A stretch of 64,000 nt of DNA from Nocardia stercoris (GTDB lineage Bacteria > Actinomycetota > Actinomycetes > Mycobacteriales > Mycobacteriaceae). The position numbers and the translations under genes are program-made. Below the pieces are notes generated by a model that did no database searches, was not told the DNA's origin, and was given only the letters and a program-made list of their open reading frames with translations. Shown here piece after piece: positions 25,726 through 34,557 of this stretch (position 1 is the first letter of the stretch; each line of letters begins with the position of its first letter). The stretch covers positions 372,001 to 436,000 of the forward strand of contig NZ_RFFH01000003.1 in assembly GCF_003696265.1 (NCBI RefSeq), read 5' to 3'.

Positions 25726-27033
25726 TCAAGGTGCGGCCGAGACCGCGTCGTCGCAGCTGTCGGGCGGGTCGACCTGCGAGCAGGGCACGGGCGCGCGGGT
25801 CGGCGTGTAGCCCGCGGGGACCCCGCCGGCCCGCGACAGGGTGGCGTAGGCCTCGACCGCGTCGGTGGGTTTGCGGATCAGTTGCGGATCCGCTCCGACG
25901 TCGACCGTGTACAGCCCGAACCGGGGTGCGTAACTGCCCCACTCGTAGTTGTCGGTGAGACTCCAGTAGTTGTAGCCGATGACGTTCATGCCGTCGGCCT
26001 TCGCGCGCTGGATCCAGTACACGGTGTCGCGCAGATGGTCGGCGCGGTCATAGCCGTCGGGCCGGGGCTGCCCGTTCTCGGTCGGCATGCCGTTCTCGAC
26101 GACGAACAGCGGCTTACCCGGGAACTGGCGGGCGTAGTGGCGCAGCGCGTAGTAGATGCCCTCGGTCTGCAGCGGCAGGTTCCACATGCCGGGTGCGCCG
26201 GCTTGGGTGCCGTCGCCGCTGGGGCCGAAATAGTAGTCCACGCCCACGAAGTCGAGCTTGCCGCGGACCTGGTCGACGAATCCCTGATTGACTTCGGTCT
26301 CGTGGCCGGGGACGTAGCCGATGTTGCTGGTGACCATGGCGTCGGGTTGCACGCGGTGGATCTCGTCGTAGGCGGCGTTGTGTACCCGCGCGAGCCGGTC
26401 CACCATGGTGTCGGCGTCCTCGTTGCTGGTGATCGCCCCGATCCGGCGTTCGGTGCCGACATAGGCCAGAGGCTCGTTCACCGTGACCCACAACGGTTTC
26501 CGGGCAGCGTAGCGGTCGACGACGTGGCGCGCGTTGGCCAGCCAGTCGTCGACCATGCCCGGGTTGGTCCAGCCGCCGCGGTCGGCCTCCCAGCCGGGGT
26601 AGACCCAGTGGTCGAGGGTGATCATCGGGCGCATACCGGCCAGCGCGATGGCGTTGAGGATGCCGTCGTACTGGGCGAAGGCGCTCTCGTCCCAGCCGTC
26701 GGGGGTGGGTTGCACCCGCGCCCACTCGATGCTGATCCGGAACACCTTGGCGCCCAAGCGCGCTGCGCGGACGACGTCGGCGGGATAGCGGTTCAGGAAG
26801 TCGACCGAATCCCCGACCTCGCCGACCGCGCCGCTCGCGGCGTACCGCGACCAGTTGCTGTCGGGCTCGTGGCCTTCGGACTGGAATCCCGAAGTGGATA
26901 CGCCCCAAAGGAATCCGGGCCCGAGCGAGGGCAGGCCACCGGCCGTGGCGGGCGGTGCAGCGACCGCCTGCCCGGGAACCAGCACCACCGTCGCCGTGAC
27001 GCACACCGCGAGCACGCGCTTCCACTGCCGCAT
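25726..27033 (-). CDS. Secreted family 1 glycoside hydrolase (beta-glucosidase type)
   Basis: Exported enzyme of 435 residues. Signal peptide: MRQWKRVLAV then a hydrophobic stretch, cleaved near QAVAAPP. The barrel begins FLWGVSTSGFQSEG. The acid/base Glu is in TVNEPLAY and the nucleophile Glu in VVENGMP, as in GH1. Most GH1 enzymes are cytoplasmic, so secretion is notable. The C-terminus adds a short Cys-containing tail (PCSQVDPPDSCDD). ATG 27033 was chosen to start the signal peptide. Substrate could be a beta-glucoside or envelope glycan; not decidable here. Confidence 0.9.
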   Translation of the reverse strand: MRQWKRVLAVCVTATVVLVPGQAVAAPPATAGGLPSLGPGFLWGVSTSGFQSEGHEPDSNWSRYAASGAVGEVGDSVDFLNRYPADVVRAARLGAKVFRISIEWARVQPTPDGWDESAFAQYDGILNAIALAGMRPMITLDHWVYPGWEADRGGWTNPGMVDDWLANARHVVDRYAARKPLWVTVNEPLAYVGTERRIGAITSNEDADTMVDRLARVHNAAYDEIHRVQPDAMVTSNIGYVPGHETEVNQGFVDQVRGKLDFVGVDYYFGPSGDGTQAGAPGMWNLPLQTEGIYYALRHYARQFPGKPLFVVENGMPTENGQPRPDGYDRADHLRDTVYWIQRAKADGMNVIGYNYWSLTDNYEWGSYAPRFGLYTVDVGADPQLIRKPTDAVEAYATLSRAGGVPAGYTPTRAPVPCSQVDPPDSCDDAVSAAP

Positions 27034-27129
27034 CCCAGAAATGTTAGCTACCGTTTTGCCTGATTTGCCGTGTCGAGGACCGTGTGTCGCCGACCGGCCG
27101 TTCCCACCCCACATACGCGGACCCCATCT

Positions 27130-28470
27130 CTAGTTCTGATAGCGGACCAGGGCGACGTTGTCGCCCTCGGAGGGATCCAGGGTCGAACCGGCGACGACGA
27201 TGCGCCCGTCGGGCTGCACCGCGAGGGAGTTGCCGTGGTCGGCCTTACTTCCGAAGTCCGTCGACACCGTTCCCGCGGTGCCGAAGGTGAGATCGAGCTT
27301 GCCGTCACCGGTGTAGCGAGCGACGGCGATGTCTTCGCCGGCGGCGGTTCCGGCGCTGGTGCCGGCCACCACGATCCGGCCGTCACTGCCGACGGCCACG
27401 CCGGTGGCGGTGTCGGACTTGCCGCCGAAGTCGGTGAAGACCGTGCCGGCGGCACCGAAACTCGGGTCGAGCGTGCCGTCGGCCGTGTAGCGCACGACGG
27501 CGAAGTTGTCGCCCTGCGCCGCGTCCCGGGTCGAGCCGGCGACCACGATCCGGCCGTCGGGCTGCACCGCGACCGCGGTGGCGTGGTCGGCCTTGGTGCC
27601 GAGATCGGTGGAGACCTTGCCACCGGCACCGAAACTCGCGTCGAGGGTGCCGTCGGCGGTGTAGCGGGCGACGGCGATGGTGTCGCCGGTGTCGGTCCCG
27701 TGGCTGGTGCCGGCGACGATCAGCTTGCCGTCCGATTCCAACGCCACCGCGGCGGCGATGTCGGACCTGCCGCCGAAGTCGGTGGAAACCTTGCCGCCGG
27801 CGCCGAAACTCGGATCCGGCTTGCCGTCGGCGGTGTAGCGCACGACCACGAAGTTGTCGCCCTGCGCCGCGTCCAGAGTGGAGCCCGTGACGACGACGCG
27901 GCCGTCGGGCTGCACGACCACCGCGTTCGCGTGGTCGGCCCGGGTACCCAGGTCGGTGGAAACCTTGCCGTTGTCACCGAAACTCGGGTCGGGTCTGCCG
28001 TCGGCGGTGTAGCGGGCGACGGCGATGGTGTCCCCGGTGTCGGTGCCGTGGCTGGTGCCGGCGGCCACCAGTTTGCCGTCCGGTGTCTGGGCGAGTGCCG
28101 CGGCGACATCGGACCTGCCGCCGAAGTCGGTGGAGACCTTGCCGTTGTCGCCGAAGGTCGGGTCGGTCAGGCCGACCGAGGTGAAGCGAGCCAACGCGAA
28201 ATTGTCGCTCTGGGCGGGGTCGAGGGTGGAACCGGCGATCACGAGGTAGCCGTTCGCGGTCACCACCACCGCATGCGCCCGATCGGCTTTCGAACCGAGG
28301 TCGACGGAGAGCTTGCCGCCCGAGCCGAACACCGGGTCGACAGTGCCGGCCGGCAGCACCGTCGCGCTGTGCGAGGTCGAGCAGGCGGCCACCACCAGCG
28401 CGACGACCGCGCCGGAACACAGCGAGCGAACGAGCCGGACCGCCGGTCCTGAGCGGGATGCACACAACAT
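27130..28470 (-). CDS. Lipoprotein with seven delta-60 repeats (beta-propeller)
   Basis: Exported lipoprotein of 446 residues: signal peptide with lipobox VVAACS, then seven repeats of ~58 residues of the delta-60 type, each with a DPxFGxxGKVSTD start and a DGRIVVAG strand. Seven units fit one closed propeller. Alternate units are more alike (DLGTKADHA ... STLDAAQGDNF versus DFGGRSD ... TSHGTDTGDTIAVARY), so the array grew by copying pairs; at DNA level near-identical blocks recur 348 bp apart (27661 and 28009). GAGGTAG lies before the ATG. Role unknown; likely surface binding. Confidence 0.85.
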   Translation of the reverse strand: MLCASRSGPAVRLVRSLCSGAVVALVVAACSTSHSATVLPAGTVDPVFGSGGKLSVDLGSKADRAHAVVVTANGYLVIAGSTLDPAQSDNFALARFTSVGLTDPTFGDNGKVSTDFGGRSDVAAALAQTPDGKLVAAGTSHGTDTGDTIAVARYTADGRPDPSFGDNGKVSTDLGTRADHANAVVVQPDGRVVVTGSTLDAAQGDNFVVVRYTADGKPDPSFGAGGKVSTDFGGRSDIAAAVALESDGKLIVAGTSHGTDTGDTIAVARYTADGTLDASFGAGGKVSTDLGTKADHATAVAVQPDGRIVVAGSTRDAAQGDNFAVVRYTADGTLDPSFGAAGTVFTDFGGKSDTATGVAVGSDGRIVVAGTSAGTAAGEDIAVARYTGDGKLDLTFGTAGTVSTDFGSKADHGNSLAVQPDGRIVVAGSTLDPSEGDNVALVRYQN

Positions 28471-28670
28471 CTGAGCTACCTCATTTCAACGATGAAGGGG
28501 TAGAACACAGGTGGAGCAGCGTGACACGTATCCCGGTCAGTATGACCAAGAGTCGGCCGACCCTGGACGCGTATGTATGTATTGTGTTGCGGCCGCAACC
28601 TTTTCGTTGACTCCGGCGACTCGGGAGCAGCACCCGCCCGACCGCGGGTCAGCCGGTGAGCCGCGGATCG

Positions 28671-29198
28671 TCAGCCGGTGACGATGCGGGAGAAGCCCAT
28701 CGGAGTGGTCGTCGGAGCGGTGTTGTCGACGACGTGCGAGAAACCCATCGGCGAGGTGGGCGGGGCCGCGTTGGTGACCGGTGCGCGGAACTCCTGCAGG
28801 GCGGTCAGTACGTCCACGTGCCGGGCGGCATAGCAGCGGACCGGCGGCAGCGCGTGAGCGACCTCGCTGCGTTCGAGCGGTTCGGCATCGATGTAGCCGA
28901 CCATCTCGGCGGGGATGCCCAGGGTGCGCACGATCCGCTCGATCGCCGCGGACTTGCGTCCCCAGCCGACCTCGATCGCCATGAACGACGCGGACAGTTC
29001 ATGCTGACGCAGCTTCTCGACCGTCCAGGCGTACTCACCGCGACTGGCGATGGCGTGGACGACCCCGCGCCGCGACAGTGCCCGCAGGGCGCGCACCGCC
29101 TCCGGACGCAACGCGCCGCTGCTCGATTCGCATACCACGCCGTCCCACAGCGTGTTGTCCACTTCCCAGACAAGACATTTCACAGCCGGTGATGCCAC
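28671..29198 (-). CDS. FkbH-like HAD-superfamily protein with duplicated C-terminal tail
   Basis: HAD phosphatase-fold protein of about 175 residues. Motif I is present as WEVDNTLWDGVV, close to the FkbH/HAD-IIIC signature, followed by SRRGVVHAIASRGE (motif II Ser) and GYIDAEPLERSEV; the first Asp of the DxD is Glu (EVD), which may weaken catalysis. The last 35 residues carry a duplicated motif, PTSPMGFSHVV and PTTTPMGFSRIV. Start GTG 29198 (GGGG upstream) or 29183 are both possible. Lies 151 bp behind the TerD gene in the same direction; HAD proteins accompany Ter systems in many bacteria. Confidence 0.75.
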   Translation of the reverse strand: MASPAVKCLVWEVDNTLWDGVVCESSSGALRPEAVRALRALSRRGVVHAIASRGEYAWTVEKLRQHELSASFMAIEVGWGRKSAAIERIVRTLGIPAEMVGYIDAEPLERSEVAHALPPVRCYAARHVDVLTALQEFRAPVTNAAPPTSPMGFSHVVDNTAPTTTPMGFSRIVTG

Positions 29199-29349
29199 TC
29201 CAGCCCCTCGATCAGTACCCCGAACACCCACTGGCTGCCTATCGTAGGGCGCACGTGTCCGGCGACACCAGGGCTTCGGCGAACTCGGAGCCAACCGTTC
29301 GCCCAGCAGTCGCCTACCGGCAGGTCAGTTCAGCGGCGCCACGGGACGG

Positions 29350-30444
29350 TTACAGGTACGAGGCGACCTGGGAGATCGTCTCGACCGGGTGCCCGGCCTG
29401 GATCGGCTGGCCGATCGATTGCAGACGCCAGGCCCCCCCCTCCCGGTACACCTTCGCCACCACCATGCCGGTGTGCGCGCCACCGCCGCGCAGATTGCTG
29501 CGCGCCAGCTCCGCGTTGCCCGCGCCGTCGACCAGCCGCCAGAACGCGTTGTTGATGCGCTCGAAGGTGTGGCCCGCGTAGGAGGTGATCACGAACACGA
29601 CCGCGGTCACCGCGCTGGGGAGCCGGGCCAGATCCACGGAGATGACCTCGTTGTCGCCGGTGCCCTCACCGGTCAGGTTGTCGCCCGAGTGCCGGATGTG
29701 GCCGTCCTTGGAGGTCAGCTGCTGGTAGTAGACGGTGTCGACGAGTTGGTCGCCCACGTACAGCAGCGCCGAGGCGTCCAGGTCGATCTCGAGCTCGCGC
29801 AGGCCCTTCGGCCCCTGCACCCGTACCGGGTCCCAGCCCAGCGCCATTTTCACCAGCGACAGTTCGGACTTGCGGATGTCCGAGAGCGCCAGGTCCTGGC
29901 CGGGGTCGAGCACCGTGGTGCCGTGGTAGACGTCGGGCATCGTCTGCCCGCCGACCTCGACGCCGTGCCCGCGCACCAGCTCGCCCAGATCGGCGGGATA
30001 GCCGTGCCCGACGGCGCGCAGGTACCAGCGCGGGCCGTCCCGGTCGAAATCGACGGCGATCACGACCGATTCGTCGTGCAGGCCTTCGACCGCGTACTCG
30101 TAGCGGGTGTTGCCGGTCGCGTCGGACACCCGCACCTCGGGTACCGCACCATCGAATCCGCCCGGCCCGTCGAGGGATACGACGATCCGGACGTGCGCGA
30201 CGTCCGGTGGTATCGCGGCCAGCGCCAGCGCGATGCCCGGCTGTCCGCCGTGCATGAGCCGCACCCCGGCACCGTCGGGCTGGTTGTAGAAGACGAAATC
30301 CTTTGCGTCGCGGACCCGTCCGGCGGCGGTCAGCAGCAATGCCGACAGATCCACCGGCGCACTGTGCCGGACCGCCACGACGAGGTCGTCGACGGTCAGC
30401 GGTTCCACTCGTCCCTTGGTCAACTGGGCGGCCACACCGCTCAT
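29350..30444 (-). CDS. Tandem TerD-domain protein
   Basis: Protein of 364 residues with two TerD domains. First (about 1-175): LTKGRVEPLTVDDLVVAV, DLSALLLTAAGRVRDAKDFV. Second (about 176-364): LSLVKMALGWDPV, DLDASALLYVGDQLVDTVYY and the calcium-binding-type stretch HSGDNLTGEGTGDNEVISVD. The second domain keeps the Asp-rich Ca2+ site; the first looks degenerate. TerD proteins belong to membrane-linked stress systems (tellurite, phage, peptide stress), but only one Ter protein is present here. Probably in one unit with the HAD gene. Confidence 0.9.
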   Translation of the reverse strand: MSGVAAQLTKGRVEPLTVDDLVVAVRHSAPVDLSALLLTAAGRVRDAKDFVFYNQPDGAGVRLMHGGQPGIALALAAIPPDVAHVRIVVSLDGPGGFDGAVPEVRVSDATGNTRYEYAVEGLHDESVVIAVDFDRDGPRWYLRAVGHGYPADLGELVRGHGVEVGGQTMPDVYHGTTVLDPGQDLALSDIRKSELSLVKMALGWDPVRVQGPKGLRELEIDLDASALLYVGDQLVDTVYYQQLTSKDGHIRHSGDNLTGEGTGDNEVISVDLARLPSAVTAVVFVITSYAGHTFERINNAFWRLVDGAGNAELARSNLRGGGAHTGMVVAKVYREGGAWRLQSIGQPIQAGHPVETISQVASYL

Positions 30445-30642
30445 GGTACGTCGGCGACCGCGATGTTTCGGGCAGCCCGGCCGACCTCGCGCCGCCGCCG
30501 GGTTCGCCTGCTCGTTGCCGGTCGCGCCCGGCCACCGGGACCGGCCACGACCGACCGTCCGGTTCGCGCGGTCCGTCCCGGTCGGGGTGATCCCTGTAGC
30601 GTGGACGCGGTTCGACGATTCGAGCGGAAAGGGGTGCTGCGC

Positions 30643-31134
30643 GTGCGCTGGCTGCGACAGCTCGGTGCCTGCGGACTGACGGTCGCGGTCCTGGCCCTCG
30701 CCGGCTGCGCCACGGCCGACCGATCCGAACCGGTCACCGTCGAATCCGGTGACACGACAACCGGTTCCACCACCACTGTCACCCGTCCCGCGCGGCCCAC
30801 GGGTGATCCGCTCGCGGGACAGCCGCTCATCGATCACGTCGAATGGCTCGACGACCCGGACGGGCGACGGCTCTCCATCGTGCCGACCCAGGCGGGCCGC
30901 ACCGATTCCTACGGCCCGGCACTGGATCGGGCTTGGAGCGAAGTACTCGCCGACGCCCCCGACGCGGACACGCCCGGCATGTACGACCAGTTCCGTTGCC
31001 ACTGGGACTGGGCCCGCCTCGTCGAGCCGGACAAACCGAGCTGGAACATCGAACCGTGGCGGCCGGCGGTCGGTTACGGGGCGACCGTCGCGGCGCTGTG
31101 CAACCCGGGCGGACCGGACCCGGCGGGCCGCTGA
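30643..31134 (+). CDS. DUF2599 lipoprotein
   Basis: Exported lipoprotein of about 163 residues: signal peptide RWLRQLGACGLTVAVLALAG then Cys of LAGCATA, a Thr-rich linker, and the DUF2599 domain (DHVEWLDDPDGRRLSIVPTQ, MYDQFRCHWDWARL, WNIEPWRP). The domain is typical of actinobacterial secreted proteins of unknown role. GGAAAGGGG fits the GTG at 30643 better than the one at 30634. Divergent from the TerD gene. Confidence 0.85.
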   Translation: MRWLRQLGACGLTVAVLALAGCATADRSEPVTVESGDTTTGSTTTVTRPARPTGDPLAGQPLIDHVEWLDDPDGRRLSIVPTQAGRTDSYGPALDRAWSEVLADAPDADTPGMYDQFRCHWDWARLVEPDKPSWNIEPWRPAVGYGATVAALCNPGGPDPAGR

Positions 31135-31459
31135 GCCGCCACTCGAGCTCGGCTGGCCGTTACGGCATGCGCGCGGGTACTGCTCGGGCGAGGGGTGATT
31201 CGACGGACCACTCCGTGGACGCGGTGCCCCTTCGGCCATGCCGGGTCTGCGACCTGCCGTGCCGGGTGTGCGACCTGCCGTGCCGGGTGTGCGGCGGTAC
31301 CGTCCCGAACTGCCGCATCCCCGGCCCACTGCCGAGTGCGACCTGAATCCTGTTGCCCGCCATAGCCTTCGAGTGGTCCCGGATCGGTGCGTATGGTGGA
31401 CGATGTCGCCTGTACGAGCCGTGCCGCACCGGCCCGGCACCGGCCGGAGGGAGCGTCGC
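31135..31459. other. Intergenic region before the sulfur/PLP operon
   Basis: 325 bp. Contains the 21-bp repeats at 31240-31294. Before the first operon gene there is GGAGGGAG as ribosome site. No clear -35/-10 pair could be fixed; no gene seen. Confidence 0.5.
31240..31294. repeat. 21-bp tandem repeat, about 2.6 copies
   Basis: GCCGGGTCTGCGACCTGCCG plus T is repeated at 31240-31260 and 31261-31281 (one base different) and continues for 13 bases. The unit is a multiple of 3, but there is no supported gene here. Confidence 0.8.
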
Positions 31460-32668
31460 ATGGTCTCACCAGCTGCCGGCGGCGTGCGGTTCCCCGCGCT
31501 CGAAACGACCGCGGCGGTGTATCTGGACAGCGCCGCCACCACGCAGAAACCGCAACCGGTGATCGACGCGGTCCACCGGTATCTGAGCCGGGAGACCGCC
31601 AATGCCGGTCGCGGCAGTTATGCGTGGTCCACCCGGCTGGCCGCCGAGATCGAGGAGATCCGGAGCCGCGCAGCGACATTCGTCGGAGCCGGCGACCCGC
31701 GCGAGATCGTGTTCACCGCGGGCGCCACCGCAGCCATGAACGCCGTCGCGCTCGCGTGGGGGCTGGGCAATCTCGCCGACGGCGACGACATCCTCTACAG
31801 CCCCGCCGATCACGCCTCCACCCTGGCACCGTGGCGGCGGCTACAAACGATCCTGGCCGGGTTCGGGCGGCGAATCCGGTTGGTGCCCTACGCCGTGACC
31901 GCGCTGGGCGAGGCCGACCTCACCGACCTCGCCGAGCGGATCGGCCCGCGCTCCCGGCTGGTCGTGGTCACCCATCTGCATCACGTGTTCGGCGCCGTCA
32001 CCACCTTGGCGGAGCTGCGGCCGCAGCTCCCGCCCGACGTGCGGGTGGTCTTCGACTGCAGTCAGAGCGGCGGGCATCTGCCGGTGGACGTGCGGGAGCT
32101 GGGCGCCGATTTCGCGATCTTCGCGGCGCACAAGATGTTCGGCACCCCGGGCACCGGGCTGCTGTATTGCGCGCCGCGGGTACACGATCAGCTGGCCGCG
32201 TTCCTGCCCGGCGGCGGCTTCGGCGCCGACGACCCGGACCGCGCGCCGATGCCGCAACGGCTCGAGGGCGGCACCGCGGACCTGCCCGGCATCCTCGCTC
32301 TCGGGGCCGCGCTCGACGTGCTCGATACCCTCGGGCGGGACCGGATCGCCGAACACAACCGGGTCCTCACTCGCCTGCTCGTCGACGGTCTGCGCCGCGT
32401 GCGGGGGGTGGAGTTCCGGCCCGGTCCAGCGTACGCGCCGTGCGAGATCGGTTACGGCATCGTGTCGTTCACCCTCGACGGGATCGGTGCGGCCGATCTC
32501 GGGTTCGTGCTGGCCGAACTGGGGTTCCTGGTCCGCACCGGCGTGCACTGTGTGCCCGGCGGCGACGAGGAATCGGTGCGGGTCAGCACGCACGTCTACA
32601 CCACCGCCGACGACATCGGCCGCTTCGTCGCGGCCGTGGCCACCATCGCGCAGGAGGTCCAGCAGTGA
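31460..32668 (+). CDS. Class V aminotransferase, SufS/CsdA-like cysteine desulfurase
   Basis: PLP enzyme of 402 residues, first gene of a four-gene overlapping operon. PLP Lys225 in AAHKMFGTPGTG; cofactor-binding Asp199 and Gln202 in VVFDCSQSGG, though the His before PLP Lys motifs is typical. A C-terminal Cys364 sits in RTGVHCVPGG, the place of the SufS active Cys (usual RTGHHCAQP). It should take sulfur from cysteine as a persulfide, but the changed loop and lack of suf genes suggest a dedicated acceptor, perhaps the rhodanese part of the fourth gene. ATG 31460 has GGAGGGAG upstream. Confidence 0.88.
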   Translation: MVSPAAGGVRFPALETTAAVYLDSAATTQKPQPVIDAVHRYLSRETANAGRGSYAWSTRLAAEIEEIRSRAATFVGAGDPREIVFTAGATAAMNAVALAWGLGNLADGDDILYSPADHASTLAPWRRLQTILAGFGRRIRLVPYAVTALGEADLTDLAERIGPRSRLVVVTHLHHVFGAVTTLAELRPQLPPDVRVVFDCSQSGGHLPVDVRELGADFAIFAAHKMFGTPGTGLLYCAPRVHDQLAAFLPGGGFGADDPDRAPMPQRLEGGTADLPGILALGAALDVLDTLGRDRIAEHNRVLTRLLVDGLRRVRGVEFRPGPAYAPCEIGYGIVSFTLDGIGAADLGFVLAELGFLVRTGVHCVPGGDEESVRVSTHVYTTADDIGRFVAAVATIAQEVQQ

Positions 32669-34557
32669 ACGAACACCAGCGAACCGCGACCGGCGAACCA
32701 CCCGCCACCGGCACGGCCGTCTACGACCGCCGCGCCGCCGCCCGGATCCTGGCCGGGCTCGCCCACCCCGGCCTGTTCGCCACACTGCCCGACCCGCAGC
32801 CGCTGCGCATCGAATACCGTTGCACCGCCATCACACCCGAGCCCGGCAGCCATCTCACCCTGTCCCAGCGGCTGTATCTGGAACGGTTCATGCGGCCGTG
32901 CCGGCCCGAGCAGATCACCGTCGCCACCCATCGGATGACCTGGACCGATTCGGCGGGCATCCCCAATACCGGCCATTATCGCGACGACGGTTTCGGCCCG
33001 CTGGTGCCGATCGCGGTGCGCGAGACGGTACTCGACCTGTGGCGGGCGCTGGCAGCCGACCCGGCGCTCGGCGCGCGGATCGCCGAGCTCGGCGACGGCG
33101 AGCGCGCGATCCTGGCCGCCACCACCACCGACCACGAACCCATGGAGATCTTGCGGATCGGGATCGAGGCGTGCGGGCGGGCCCTGGCCCAGCACGCGCT
33201 GCTGGCCGCCACCACCTCGATAACCTCCCCGGCGGAATTCGCTGCGGCCCTGCGTGATCACGGCATCTTCACCGCCGTCGCCACCCGCTGGTACTGGGAA
33301 CTGCAGGCCTCCACCTACCGGCGCGGGATGATCGCGGTGTCGTTCTGCCCGGCAGCTGACGGCACGCTGCGCTACAGCGCCGACACCGTGGCGACGCTGC
33401 TCGCCATGAAGGAGGCGACCATCGCCGACGCGCGCACGGTGATGCACCGGGCGGTCACCGTGGAAGGACTCGACATCGAGGCCGCGATCGCCAAGTACCA
33501 CGACGACCTGGACCTGATCTCGCGCCAGTACGCACTCCTGCCCGCGGGCACCCATCCGACCTGCCTGGCGGCGATGGCGCAGCGGATCGACGGCGAGCAG
33601 ACCGCACTGCTGCCGATCGTGGTGGCGCAGTTCGTGTCCCGCTTCACCGCAGTCCTGGGGCGGCTCACGGTCACGGAGGTGCCGGCCGCCTCCGGGAGCG
33701 ACGATCTCGCCGATGGTGTCTTCTCTGTGCCCGATATGAACTGCCGGCATTGCGTGCGAACCATCACCGCGGTCCTGGAGTCGATGTCGATCACCGTGGG
33801 CGATATCGATCTGGTGCGTAAACGAGTGGTGGCCGAGTTCCGCAGCCCCCGCAACCGCGACCGGGCGTTCGAGGCGCTGCGCGACAGCGGGTACAACCCG
33901 ACCGTCGAGAAGCCTTCGGCCGCACCGTCGATGATGTCCCTGACCCCGCGGGACGCATCAGCGATACCGGCACCGGCCACTGCCGCACCGGAAACGGCGC
34001 CGCCGTCGGCCGCGGCCCAGTGGACGGCGCCCGCATCCACGGCACCCGCGCCGTCGGCACCGGAAACGACGCCGCCCTCGGCCGCGACCCAGTCGGCTGC
34101 ACCCGCGCCCGTGGCAGCAATTACCGCGGCACCGGAACCCGCACCACCCTCGGCCGCGGCCCGGTCGGCGGCGCCCGCGTCCACGGCACCAGCTACTGAG
34201 GCACCGGAAACTACGCCGCCGACCGCCGCTACCCAGTCGCTGGCACCGGCTACCGCGGCACCGGAAACTCCGCCGCCGTCGGCCGCGCCCAAGTCGTCGG
34301 CAGCACCGGCGCCTACTGCACCAGCTGCTGCAACACCGGAAACCGCGCGTGCGTCGGCCGTGGCCGCGTCGTCGGCAGCACGGGCGCCCGCGGCAGCAAC
34401 TACTGCGGCACCGGATACGGCGCCGCCGTCGGCCGCGGCCCAGTCCCCGGAACCCGCGCCCGCAGCACCAGCTACCGCGGCACCGTCGGCCGCGCCCAAG
34501 TCGGGAGCACCCGCGCCCGCGGCATCGGCTACCGCGGCACCGGAATCGGCGCGATGA
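32665..34557 (+). CDS. Unknown protein with one heavy-metal-associated (HMA) domain and Ala/Pro-rich tail
   Basis: Protein of 630 residues, starting GTG 32665 inside the previous stop (GTGA) with AGGAGG upstream. Residues 1-350 are soluble, helical-looking and not recognised (YDRRAAARILAGLAHPGL; RLYLERFMRPCRPEQI). Residues ~353-420 are an HMA fold with CxxC at 360 and 363 (SVPDMNCRHCVRTITAVLES), normally a Cu+ or other soft-metal chaperone site. The last ~200 residues are almost only Ala, Pro, Ser and Thr, with a recurring APExxPPSAA motif (about eight copies). No membrane segment. It could deliver metal or act as a carrier/scaffold to the PLP enzymes of the operon; no function is claimed. 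Confidence 0.85.
   Translation: MNEHQRTATGEPPATGTAVYDRRAAARILAGLAHPGLFATLPDPQPLRIEYRCTAITPEPGSHLTLSQRLYLERFMRPCRPEQITVATHRMTWTDSAGIPNTGHYRDDGFGPLVPIAVRETVLDLWRALAADPALGARIAELGDGERAILAATTTDHEPMEILRIGIEACGRALAQHALLAATTSITSPAEFAAALRDHGIFTAVATRWYWELQASTYRRGMIAVSFCPAADGTLRYSADTVATLLAMKEATIADARTVMHRAVTVEGLDIEAAIAKYHDDLDLISRQYALLPAGTHPTCLAAMAQRIDGEQTALLPIVVAQFVSRFTAVLGRLTVTEVPAASGSDDLADGVFSVPDMNCRHCVRTITAVLESMSITVGDIDLVRKRVVAEFRSPRNRDRAFEALRDSGYNPTVEKPSAAPSMMSLTPRDASAIPAPATAAPETAPPSAAAQWTAPASTAPAPSAPETTPPSAATQSAAPAPVAAITAAPEPAPPSAAARSAAPASTAPATEAPETTPPTAATQSLAPATAAPETPPPSAAPKSSAAPAPTAPAAATPETARASAVAASSAARAPAAATTAAPDTAPPSAAAQSPEPAPAAPATAAPSAAPKSGAPAPAASATAAPESAR

Noticed and set aside
28586..28599. 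GTTGCGGCCGCAAC palindrome as a terminator for the HAD gene
   Set aside because: Short stem without loop and no T-run in the needed direction; it may be a protein site or chance.
29350..30444. Full tellurite-resistance (ter) operon
   Set aside because: Only one TerD protein; no TerC, TerB or other Ter genes in the window.
31460..32668. Part of a SUF iron-sulfur operon
   Set aside because: No sufB, C, D or U genes nearby; the partners are PLP enzymes and an HMA protein instead.
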